Shown piece by piece: positions 24,358 through 34,255 of a stretch of 64,000 nucleotides of DNA. The stretch covers positions 19,238,001 through 19,302,000 of the forward strand of contig JAVTVX010000020.1 of NCBI GenBank assembly GCA_033439265.1, read 5' to 3'. The DNA comes from Dillenia suffruticosa. Its lineage: Eukaryota > Streptophyta > Magnoliopsida > Dilleniales > Dilleniaceae. A program made the position numbers and the translations under genes. Under the pieces are notes generated by a model. The model saw only the letters and a list, made by a program, of their open reading frames with translations. It had not been told where the DNA came from and made no database searches. Numbering within the stretch: position 1 is the stretch's first letter; every line of letters begins with the position of its first letter.

Positions 24358-24599
24358 TCCAGTTTGAAACCGGATCCCACTAGAAGATGGGCCCGAAGCA
24401 CCATTCTGAATGTTTACTTCACTATTGAGTCTAGGCGGGTCAATGATGTTTTTTCCCTTGATTGGCCTCTTCCCGGGACCATTCCTAGTCCCACCAATCT
24501 GCAGCTCCTTTTTTTTTCGGGGCCCCGAGTCAACTCCCGCTCACGATTTTAATTCTGACTTACCAAACAACAACCGCGCCATTCACGGGAGACAACCCT

Positions 24600-25560
24600 T
24601 CCTCTTTTGCCATTAACTCCGATACATGCTCATAACGGTTACATTGATTCTTCGCCGTTGGAGATTCCACCCTAGCCGGCCTCCGTCCTCATCGCCGGAG
24701 CTTCTTCTGGACCTGCATCCGAGGTCCAAAGGTTGTCAACTCTGCAGGTAAGTTATCCTTCCCAGTAACAGTTTCCATCAAGTGATCATCCCCCAATCCC
24801 TCCTTCATTTTAGCGCTTGCTTGTGTATTCTCTTTACGACACTTCTCCTTTGCGTGCCCTACTCGACCACAATCAATGCAGATCTCATGAACTCCCTCAT
24901 ATTCTACCCGCTGCAATATCTTCCGAATCCGCAAACAAAGAGCCAGTGGTTTGCTTAAGTCCAGTTCTACACAAATAAGAGCAAATTTTCCTCTGGACAC
25001 AGTGGTTGTGTTCACATCCACCTTTAGTGGGCGGCCCAATTGCTTCCCCACACTAAACAAGAAATGTTCATCAAATAATTCAATGGGGAGTGCCGACGGT
25101 CAAACCTTCACAGCAGTTCGGGTGATTGCAGACTTTGAAGGCACAAACCACGGTCTCCACTTCATCACCACCAAATAATGCCCATTATCCAAGGGCCCTC
25201 AGTGAGAGCGCGAATAAAATCTGACTAAACTGAAAGTTTAGCCACATAATAGCCCTCTCCCATGTCAATCAGATCTAATTCACCTTCAATCTGCCACAAG
25301 GCTGAAATCCTTGCACATAATAGATATACTCAATTGTTTTGCCCTACAGTTTCACTATCACCGACCGCCTCCACCTTTTCCAAAAGTGTCTCAGTTGTGT
25401 AAAAATTTGTAAACCTTACTTAAATTCAACCCAAACCGTTCTGTAGCAGGGAGCACCAGGAAAGTTCCCAGGAAAGAGGTGGAGCTCGTCTGTCCTCGCT
25501 TAAGAACCTCTTTCCTTGGACAAATGTTTGTCACTTGACAGAACTTTCCTAGACATGCTA
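24600..25560 (-). pseudogene. LINE ORF1, nucleic-acid-binding core with CCHC knuckle
   Basis: The frame 25060-24689 has VGKQLGRPLKVD, FALICVELDLSKPL and a zinc knuckle CIDCGRVGHAKEKC (C-x2-C-x4-H-x4-C). This is the DUF4283/zf-CCHC_4 arrangement of plant L1 ORF1. Upstream pieces of the same domain continue to about 25500 in other frames. Confidence 0.85.
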
Positions 25561-25597
25561 TGCCATCGCATACTAGAGAATGGGCTTTACTAAAGTT

Positions 25598-26062
25598 TGG
25601 AGTACAAATTTAAATATAGACAAAGAGAGATAAAAAATGTGATCAAGTAAAGAGAAAAATAAGGAGAAAGATTTATCAAGAAAAAAATGAAATTGAAGAA
25701 TGAAGAGAATTTCTTCTATTGAGTGTGAAAAAGAAATTATCTCAATATTACAAAGACAGAGAAGGAGAAGAGAGATTTTGGAAGAGAGATTGTCTTCCAA
25801 ATTATGAATACAAGAGAAGAGAAAAATCCTATTTATAGAAGATGGAGGAGAGAGAAAGAAAAAATAAAAATAAAAATAAATAATAAAAAGAAATGGGAAA
25901 TGGGGAAATCCTCCAACGGCTATATAGCCGTTGGAGGTGAAATGTGAAATCCTCCAACGGCTATGAAGCCGTTGGAGGTGCAACGGCTATTATAGCCGTT
26001 GCAGCCTTGGGCCCACTTGGGCCAGGAATCTTGGGCCCAAGTGGGCCTATGTATTTTCAACA
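25598..26062 (-). mobile_element. Copia-type solo LTR inserted in LINE ORF1
   Basis: On the minus strand it starts TGTTGAAAATACATAGG and ends TTTGTACTCCA (465 bp). A TATA box TATAAATA is at 25837-25830. An imperfect 5-bp duplication sharing AGTT flanks it. LINE ORF1 coding sequence is found on both sides. The U3 part holds three adjacent palindromes built on CCAACGGCTA (25910-25937, 25951-25978, 25979-26003) and further TTGGGCCC-type inverted repeats. No internal region remains, so this is the usual product of LTR-LTR recombination. Confidence 0.75.
25910..26003. promoter_or_regulatory. Paired MSA-like (MYB3R) motifs in solo-LTR U3
   Basis: TCCAACGGCTA matches the plant mitosis-specific activator consensus YCYAACGGYYA exactly at 25912-25922 (plus), 25925-25935 (minus) and 25953-25963 (plus). 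One-mismatch copies are at 25966-25976, 25979-25989 and 25993-26003. They lie about 75-170 bp upstream of the LTR TATA box. Confidence 0.65.
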
Positions 26063-26383
26063 AGTTGAGCATCTGATACCGGCACAGAAGCAATCGATGA
26101 GTCCATGCAAGCCTCGTCTTCCTCCTCAGAGTCACTCTCCACCTCATCCATCTCATTATCTGAGTCAGAAGGAAGCAAGTCCATTGGCATACTCGATGAA
26201 GATTTTGTACCAATAAGTGTTTCCTTGAAACTTCGTTGAGCCATCGGGTGCTTCTCCCCAGCGCTCCCTTTCACCTTCTTTGTGTTTCTGTGGAGATGAT
26301 CTTCCTCCTCCACTGATAATCGTCGTGAACCGGCTTCCCTACCATCACCATGGTCAAGGAAAGAGAACACTAACTTTCGCCAT
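26063..26383 (-). pseudogene. LINE ORF1, N-terminal region
   Basis: The likely original start ATGGCGAAAGTT is at 26383-26372. A frameshift shortly after puts the readable part in the frame starting at 26370, with DGREAGSRRLSVEEEDHLHR, then SFKETLIG and an acidic Asp/Glu stretch. This N-terminus is typical of plant L1 ORF1. The frame is cut by the solo LTR at 26062. Confidence 0.75.
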
Positions 26384-26428
26384 CCTTAATTTTCCTCTAT
26401 TACCTCACTACAATATACTTCCATAAAA

Positions 26429-27500
26429 TTGTTTGATTTAATCCATGTTACTCGCGAATTTGTTATTCTCTACTCTCTACTCTATGTGATATTTTGTTTT
26501 ATTTTATTTATAATATTTTTTAAATACTTTTGAGTTTGGCAGGTTTTGTTTAAAGCTATCAAATTAGTTGAAATTGCATACTCTCCGGCTCCCAAATAAC
26601 TCGGCTCAGTAGACTTGACGTCCGACCTGGAATACATGATAGGTAAGTGTTAGTCGTTATTTTATTATTTTTTTAATAAACTATCAATATCCGGTAATTA
26701 AGTTGTGACTTGACTAAATTTAATTCAAATTAGATTAGCTTTTTAAAATATAAGACTGTCGATTTCTATTTTATAATATAAAAAACTTGAATTCAAAACG
26801 TTATTTAAAATGTACCGATGTCTGACTAGTGAACCATTTAGCGGTTGGTAAGGGTTAAGACATTGTTGATAGCCGGTGTGGCGGTTAAGCCAGATCACTC
26901 GAGTCCAACTCTAAGACCTGCAAGTTCCATAGGAAGCTTGGTTGGGGTGATCGGCTTTAGCCCCTCCAATAATCATCTTAGTTGTTGTATTAGAGATTAG
27001 GTTATGAAGAACCTAGAGAGAGAGAGAACACTAAGAGGCACCGATGGACATTTAACCTAATGGGATGTGGTGATAGGTCTCTTAATCAAGTTTTTGACTT
27101 TGATTTGCGACTTGAGTATGAAAAAAACTACGTTGAGAGGGTAGTCCCCTTAAATGGACCACTAGAAATTCTGAACCGGATTAGTCGAAATATGATTTGG
27201 AATAGTATTAAAACAAAAAAAAAAAAAAAAAAAGAGAACACTAACAGGCTCCATGGACTGTTGGGCCTTAGTGGCGCTAGTTGATTATGGGCCTAGCCAA
27301 TATTTTTGAGGCCGAGGAAAGAAATTTATTTGGAGTACAATGCACAATTCCTTAGGGCAAGCAAGTAAATTTTTCCCTAGTTGCATCTCTCGTCTGTTCT
27401 TTCTCCATACTTCATTGTTGGACATAGACTTGGGAACCCCTGGTCCAGACTTCTAGTCGTTTTGCATGGTCCAGGATTAAAGGACTCACCCTGGACCGAA
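26429..27500 (+). repeat. Unclassified dispersed repeat, copy 1, right piece
   Basis: Matches 32820-33119 and 36986-38110 (copy 2). Shared parts include tgtttgatttaatccat, gttgaaattgcat, gactcgacgtc/gacttgacgtc with ccgacctggaat, tccaactct.agacctgc, and gaggccgaggaaagaaattta. No coding capacity is seen. It may be an LTR or another non-autonomous element. Confidence 0.7.
27050..27233 (+). mobile_element. SINE-like insertion with poly(A) tail
   Basis: A 19-nt A run (27215-27233) ends the segment. The target sequence gagaacactaa.aggc.cc.atggac occurs on both sides (27024-27049 and 27234-27258), a long target duplication of about 25 bp as made by LINE machinery. Copy 2 of the surrounding repeat has a single gagaacaccaagaggctcc near 37944, that is, the empty site. 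A ccggattagtcg block recalls the 3-prime part of plant Au-type SINEs. The Pol III head is not clear. Confidence 0.7.
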
Positions 27501-27907
27501 TAGATATATTAACCCATTTGGGCTTATTTGAAGCCTAGTGTATCGAAGTCCCAAGGACAACCTATTGGTCACAATCTCTCTCTCCCAATTTGATAATTTG
27601 GGTTTAAATCTCAATGTAACAAAAAAAAAAAATCCTAGTGTATCGAAGAAAGATAGTTCAAATTTTGTCTGTTGTCTCTTTATAATGATATAATTTAAAA
27701 ATTATAAATATTTTGCTCTAAAAAATCATAAATATTCAACCCTTTTTTTTGGGGCCTATAGCCAAGCCCGTAGTAAGTTATCTCTTTTCTCAATAAACCA
27801 TATTAAATAAGCATATTAGATATTTTCAAGTTTATGTCTCTCTTCTCAATAAAGCATATTAAATAAGCGTCTAGTTATTTCTTAGTTATGATAGCAAGCT
27901 GTGTTTT
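27501..27907. other. Intergenic, no gene seen
   Basis: AT-rich DNA between the dispersed repeat and the hAT element. A cagtgt-free sequence with a short direct repetition (cctagtgtatcgaag twice at about 27533 and 27635; ctcttctcaataaa.catattaaataagc twice at about 27783 and 27840). Confidence 0.5.
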
Positions 27908-29998
27908 CAGGGTTGAAAATTTTTCTTAGGCATAAAATTTTAACTTTTAAGCTTTACGACCCAAAAAAAAGTTGTGATCCCTTCATATATCTGAAACTAT
28001 AAATCTTTTATACTTTAAAAATTTAAAATAATATTATATTTGATATTTAGATTTTGTGGGGTCTGACCGGTTGTCCCACTTTTCAATAAAATTTTAATCA
28101 TAATTTAATAAAAATATAACGTTTTCCTTCACTCAAATATTTCTCTTGACTTCTTTTCTCCGGTGGCTTTTGATTTTCATTATTTTCTCATTTTACAGAT
28201 TCAAAGAGACAGAAAAAGAATCAATTATGAGGGAAAAGACAACAAACAATCAATTCCTTTTTTAAGAAAAAGGTTACCGACGATTCAAACAATAATATAA
28301 TTTCAAAAAATAATGATTTTTTTCTAATTAAGAGCAATTTTATCAAAAGCGTCTAAAAATTATTATAGAACAAATGTCTTTCTACTTCTTTAGAACATGA
28401 TCAAGGTCTTTGTCCACAAAGATTAGAATTTTTGATTAATCAACATGATGAAATTTGATGAACTTATATTAAAGTTGGTCCACATCAACCTAAGTTTCCT
28501 GTGTTTCCATCTTTTGGTCAAGCGAATCATCCACATTGATTTCAATCATCTTAGTACGAAGCACATTCTATATGGTTAGAGTATTCACCTTCTAAGAATG
28601 CTATATTTTTGTTTATCTTGTTATCTATTTAGTAGCAAAATTGGGACGCGTCTTAAATAGGAAACTTTATTGAAAAAGGTTTTAGTAATCGAAAGAAAAT
28701 AAATAATAGAAATAATTGTCCTTTATTGAATTCGCCATGTTTTATAGCAGTGGAATTTTGTCATAATTTAATCAATAAAGGACAATATATTGACACTTTC
28801 ATTAAAAGACAAAGTTCAAAGTAGATTTAGAATAATTGGTTAAGGTTAAATACTTCTATAGATTGTATGAGATGGCTAGTATTTCAAGATTGTATTTTTA
28901 GAGGTCATGATGAATGGTTAAATTTGAAAAATTATGAAAATTTTATTGAGATGGTAAAATTGTTAGAAATTTACAATGATAGAGTTGAAAGAGTTGTCTT
29001 ATAAAATGCTCCATGAAATACTAGATATAATTTACATGATGTTCAAAAGGAGATCTTGAATATATTTGCTAGTATGATACAGAAGGTGAATCTTGAAGAA
29101 ATTGAGGATATAAAATCTTGTATTATCATTAATGAGACTAGGGAGGAGTCTAAAAGGGAGCAAATGATCACTATTTTGGATTTGTAGATAGGGATGAATA
29201 TATTCATGAGTACTTTTTTGACGTAATACATGTTACAAATACTGTCACAATGATATTAAAAAATAAAATATGTATTTTTTTTTTGTCACAATCTTTTTAT
29301 TGAGAATATTAAAGGTCAAGAATATGATGGTGCTAGTAACATGTGCAGCTTTATTTTTGAATGATTGCCCATATGGCTATTTTGAGTGTTGCTTTGCTCA
29401 TAGATTGAAACTAGAACTAATTGCAATGTCAAGATGAAATTTATTCATACATTTTTTGATCAATTGACTTCTATCCACTTGATTTTACTTAACAAAATCG
29501 AATTTATTTGAAAATTCAATTATAAAATTGTGAGCTAAATGTGTTAAAACATGAGAATTTTCAAAATTTAATGACAATTTTAGAATTATGTAAGAAATTA
29601 GAAGAAACTGAAAAATAAAAAATTCATTATTTAGTTGATAGATTCATTCGTCTTATTTTGACTTTCCCACTTTCAATAGAAACAAGTGAACGAATTTTCT
29701 CTGCAATAAAGATTTTGAAAACAAGGTTGCGAAGCAAGATGGAAGATGAATATATTGTAAATAGTTTAGTTATTTATATTAAGAAAAAAATTGTTATTAC
29801 TTTTAGTTCAGAATCGATTATAAATGAATTTGAATCGATGACCAAGCATGGAGTATAATTTTCATAAATTATTTATATTGTTTAATATTTTTTTATTTTA
29901 ATCAGAGTTATATAAATTTTTAATATATTTTTATTTGATAATTTTTATTAATTATTACTCTATGGCCCCCCAAAAAGAATTTCTTAACTCCACCCTTC
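27908..29998 (+). mobile_element. hAT element of the DUF4371 (ZMYM1-like) group, inactive (hAT-1)
   Basis: An exact 8-bp target duplication TGTGTTTT flanks the element (27900-27907 and 29999-30006). Ends are degenerate inverted repeats: left CAGGGTTGAAAA, right (reverse) GAAGGGTGGAGTTAAG. Length is 2091 bp, shorter than autonomous relatives. Transposase remnants on the plus strand occupy about 28390-29860. Confidence 0.85.
28390..29860 (+). pseudogene. hAT-1 transposase remnant (TTF/DUF4371 and hATC parts)
   Basis: Readable blocks: RTYIKVGPHQPKFP then IWLEYSPSKNAIF (TTF-type zinc-finger lead-in, about 28460-28620); LRLNTSIDCMRWLVFQDCIF and FRGHDEWLNLKNYENFIEM (about 28840-28960); EILNIFASMIQKVNLEEIED and CIIINETREESKREQM (DUF4371, about 29050-29170). 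At the end is the hATC dimerisation region, with LILTFPLSIETSERIFSAIK and LRSKMEDEYIVNSLVIYI (29650-29790). In-frame stops break it, and the middle of the catalytic domain is missing (about 29280-29560). Confidence 0.85.
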
Positions 29999-30006
29999 TG
30001 TGTTTT

Positions 30007-32774
30007 TGATGATTTTTCTTATTAGAGCTGCAATAATAAGTGCGTGTGTGTGTGTGTGTGTGTTTTTTTTTTGGTTTATAAAATGGAATCAATCGAAGAA
30101 ACCTTAAGATGTGTTTCTTCTTGTGCCGCTCTTTGAAGCAAATGTATGACTATGTTTTTAGCTAGTCTCATCAAATGTGCATTATATTTTTCCCATTTCC
30201 TTTTTATTTTCAATACTTCTTGGCAAAACAATTAGAAATTTGTCTCTTTCTTCTCTTGAAGATCATCATTTCCCAATGTAGTTTGTTTATATTAACCGGT
30301 TTTTCAGTTTACAATTTTAATGATTGCTAAGAAATTCATGAGAATCCAACAAGTTTTGCAAGAGATATATTGTTGAAAGTTTTGAATCCCTAATTTCTAT
30401 TTTTTTTAATAATGTCTTTAAATTCTTATCATGTCATTACATGCTATTTTGGCCTTCATTGATTTGTATTCAAGATATTTGTTTTACTATCATGATCTCA
30501 AAAAAGTAAATAATAAAATGAATTTGATTTTCCAAGTTTGTCATTTTTATGGATATATTTGAAGAATCTAATTAAGTAGAGAATGCAGTGGTTTCATCAT
30601 TTTTCTATCAGTACTTCCTCAGGTGATCATGATATAGATGTAAAAATCATAAATAAGTTTTCAAATCTAAATTTAGAAGCGGCAACTCAAGGTTAAATCC
30701 CCACCAATTGAGTCTTTGACCCGTGATGAAAAACCACTGACTTTTGGCTTGATTGTTGTTTTCTGTAGAGCCTATAAAGATAATGATTTACTTTGGCAAC
30801 AAATTAAACTCCTTGCGGGAGGAGGAGCTGGTGCTGCCACAGGTTAGTTTTATTGGGATTGACATCTTGGTGGTGTTGGTTCTTGGTCTCGCTGCGCGAG
30901 TTTATATTTCTCAAAGTTGATGGGTTCTGCCGTTAAGGTAGACAATGTTTTAGTGCTACATGTAAGAAAAGTAAAAGCAGAAAGTCGTGAAAAATGAGTT
31001 GTGAAAGTTGTGAGATTTCCTGTGGAAATCGTTTCAGTTTAATCCGCTTTCGAGCCGACCGTTAGGGTATATTTAGTTGTGAAAATGTTCTTTAATTTTT
31101 TATTTTTAATTTTCTCATATTTTTTATTTAAAAAAAAAAGAATAGAAAATTTTAAAAAATACAAATTTTATTTATAATAAAAAACAGTAAAAAACAAATC
31201 TAAAACTATTTTCTATTTCTCTTTATAAATTAAAAAATCATGTTTTTTAATTTTTATTTTCTTAAATTAAAATTCAGAGTATTTAAAGATAATTTTACTT
31301 TTTTTAGAAAATATTTTTTAAAAAATACTCTCATTTTTCATAATTAAGTGCTCATTTTATAGGGTTTTTTTTTTCAATTTCTCTTTTCCTTTTAAGGAAA
31401 AATCCTGTCAAACAGTTTTTTTTTAGAAATTCTTTAAAAAAAGATCTTTTTTTATGAAGAAAAAGAAAACAAAAGCTCTTGAGAGAAGCTTTTGTTTCTC
31501 CTTTTAAAAACACGCTAACTTGAGAATTTGTTTTTTTTTTTAATTTATATTCTCACTTGAAAGATATAAAATTTCTAATATATCTGTATTATAAATTTAT
31601 TAATTTTCATATTTTTTTCTTTATCTTTAATTTTAAGTTTTAAGTTTTAATTTTTTATTTTATTTTAAAAATTAATTTATTTTTAAAAATAAAAATATCA
31701 AAAACTTTCTAATTAATTTTTAAAAGTAAAAACTTAGGCTAAATACACCTTTAGCTTTTGGCACGTGGTCTCCGTTTCTAGAAACGTGGGCTGATTAAAA
31801 AAAGAAAAGAAGAAAAGAAACGTGGGCTGCGCACTTCTGGGTATCTTGGAGGCAAGACAAGTAAATGGGGGGATAACCTTAATAACTTGTTCACCCCCTA
31901 GCATTTTTCATTTTTATTTTTTTAATAAAAATTATAAAAATTATAAAAATATACGAAATTCCTAACTACTCAAATATTTTTAATAAGAAATTTTCTTAAG
32001 TATTTTTGTGTCTAGTATATGATAATTTAGTGTTTCGTGTATATACATTTATGTTAATTTTTATGGGACAATTATTAAGTCAGACTGATAATTATTGTCA
32101 CAACCACCCAGTTTTCAACCACCGTTGAAAGTTTGAACAAATGTTTTGAAACTCGTTTTTATTGACATAAACACGTTTTCTTATAATTAAAACAAAGTTA
32201 ATGGGGAAAGCATATTGGCATAAACTTATGTTCCAAAAAAGTTTTGAAACATAAATCTTGAAACCAAAAATTCTAAGTTTAAATATCAAATACCAAATAT
32301 TGTGTAAGCAACTCGTTAAGAATTTATACTAATCTTACAGATGTCTATACAATTAATTATAGGAGAGAGAGAAGAGCCATCCAAGATGAATCATAAAGTC
32401 AGAGATTATGTCAATGAATCTGACACTACTTTCTTTCTCTTAAAAATTTTGAATTTGAGTCCTTCTATAAAAAAAAAAAAAAAAAAAAAAAGTTTGAGAT
32501 CATGGGCATACAGAGCGAGTACTAGTTTTTGTAAGTTGTAACAAATAATTATATCTCTTTTCCGATTCATATAGGCTTATTGCCAATTACCGATTAGCGA
32601 TTACATTATATAGTTGTGACAAGTAATTCACCAATGATAAAAAAGAAATTAAGGTTAAAAGGATATTTTTGTTTTTGAAAGAAAGGCCGTCTTGAAACTA
32701 GTAAAAGTCATTAAACAATAAAATAAAATAAAAAATAAATCTGGAAGCAAGAAATAGATTTTAAAATATAATCT
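30007..32774. other. Intergenic region with microsatellite and one exon-like segment
   Basis: A (TG)n microsatellite is at 30041-30062, AT-rich simple stretches at about 31075-31740, and a 23-nt A run near 32469-32491. Apart from the exon-like segment at 30769-30842 nothing coding is supported. Confidence 0.55.
30769..30842 (+). pseudogene. Exon-like segment with splice-type borders, unknown gene
   Basis: After a pyrimidine-rich stretch ending ttttctgtag, 74 nt of unusually GC-balanced sequence read AYKDNDLLWQQIKLLAGGGA, then GAATG, and stop at a gttag donor-like border. The composition contrasts with the AT-rich surroundings. I do not recognise the protein. No neighbouring exons could be joined to it, so it is either a stranded exon of a host gene or a captured gene fragment. 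Confidence 0.35.
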
Positions 32775-33119
32775 TGAAGGTGATTACAAACTTTTAAACC
32801 CAACAATTTCACAAAATGTTTGATTTAATCCATATTACTGGTGAATCTTTTGTTATTCTCTACTCCCCTTTATTTTCTGATATTTTGTTTTATTTTGTTT
32901 ATAATATTTTTTAACTACTTCCTGAGTTTCGTAAGTTTTGTTTAAAACTGTTAAACTAGTTGAAATTGCATGACACTCTTGGGCCCCCAGATGACTCAGC
33001 TCAACAGCCTCGACGTCTGACCTGGAATGCACGACACTCTCGTGCTCCCAGAAGACTCGGCTCAACAGACTCGACATCTGACCTAAAATAAACAATGTGT
33101 AAGGGTTAGACACTATTGA
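32775..33119 (+). repeat. Unclassified dispersed repeat, copy 2, left piece
   Basis: Homologous to 17455-17494 joined to 26429-26850, without the LINE. It contains an extra internal duplication (tgcatgacactcttgggccccc... and tgcacgacactctcgtgctccc...). It ends at the target duplication ACTATTGA of the hAT-2 element. Confidence 0.75.
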
Positions 33120-33365
33120 TTACGGGTGACTACGGTTCGGCTCGAACCGTTAACCAAACCGGAACTGGAGGCTCAAAAATTGAATTGGAATCGTCTTTTC
33201 GGTTCCGATTCAAACACTGAAACCAAAACCAAAATTGGAGACATATGGTTCAATTCCGGTTCCTAATTTTTAAAAATCGGAACCGGAACCAAGTCTTTTT
33301 TTTGTTGAAATCGGAATTGAATTTTTGAAATAAGTAGTTTTTACTTTTGAATAAATACTAAATTT

Positions 33366-33940
33366 ATTTAAAATTAAAATTTTCTTTGTTGTGTCACAAT
33401 TATAACAATAAACATGTACAAAAATCAAAATCATTTTAAATTTTAAATTTTCATAATTAGGTCGTAACAATCAACATGTACATAGATCAAAATCATTCAA
33501 AACTCAAAATTTTCATTGTTGTATCACAATCATAATAAAATACATGTACAAAAATCAAAATTATTCAAAATTCAAAATTTTTATTATTGGATCACAACAA
33601 TCAATACGTATAATCATCAAAATCATTCAAAATTCAAATTTTTTATTATTGTGTCACAATACAACAATAAATATGTACAAAAATCAAAATCATTTAAAAT
33701 TCAAAATTTTCATTATTGTGTCATAACAATAAATATGTATAAGAATCAAAATCATTTAAAATTCAAAATTTTTATTATTCTGTCATAACAATTAACATGC
33801 ATAATGATCAAACTCATTCGAAATTCAAAATTTTCATTATTGTGTCACAATCACAACAATAAACATGCACAAGAATCAAAATCATTTAAAATTCAAAATT
33901 TTTATTGTTGTGTCACAATTAGAATAATGAATGGTACCGC
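33366..33940 (+). repeat. Minisatellite, unit about 65 bp, eight to nine copies
   Basis: The unit runs approximately tcaaaattttcattattgtg, tcacaacaataaacatgtac, then aaaaatcaaaatcatttaaa. It recurs at intervals of 61-68 bp with about 10-20 percent divergence. It sits inside hAT-2 between the subterminal motifs and the transposase. The two overlapping plus-strand open frames at 33516-33788 are repeats of the unit and not a gene. Confidence 0.85.
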
Positions 33941-34255
33941 TATTGTGTCATAAAATTCAAATTTCAAATTATTCGTAATTGTTTTTATACTCTTCAAAAC
34001 TAGTTGTTATACAACTTTTAGAAAGATAATTTTAGTATAAAAAAATATGAAATCTCTATAAATATCAGTTCAATTTCATTCCCCTTTACAAATCAATTCT
34101 TAGTTCTTACTTCTCATTATCAATATACTCTCACAATTTCACTCTCAATTTCTCAACTCTCGATAGATTATTTACAATTTTTCATTTTCTCTCATATTCA
34201 ATTACTCATTTTTTTTCAATATCTAGTTCTATTAGATTCCATTTATCAAAAAATT

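Larger units (their letters stand above)
17495..26428 (-). mobile_element. L1-type LINE with two later insertions
   Basis: On the minus strand the element reads ORF1 (about 26383-23704), then ORF2 with endonuclease, reverse transcriptase, zf-RVT and RNase H, and ends in a poly(A) tail (run of T at 17495-17509). Both borders are set by copy 2 of the surrounding repeat, where ttcacaaaatgtttgattt is continuous (about 32810-32830). Net of the CACTA element (20497-22541) and a solo LTR (25598-26062) the LINE is about 6.4 kb, normal for a plant L1. Frames are interrupted by many stops and shifts, so it is inactive. Confidence 0.88.

Noticed and set aside
25573-25983. 136-codon minus-strand frame rich in Phe, Ser and Leu
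   Set aside because: It lies within the Copia solo LTR and has no protein similarity; LTRs often hold such chance frames.
33366-33940. CRISPR-like array of about 65-bp periodicity
   Set aside because: No unique spacers: whole units are repeated with divergence. The context is a plant hAT transposon.
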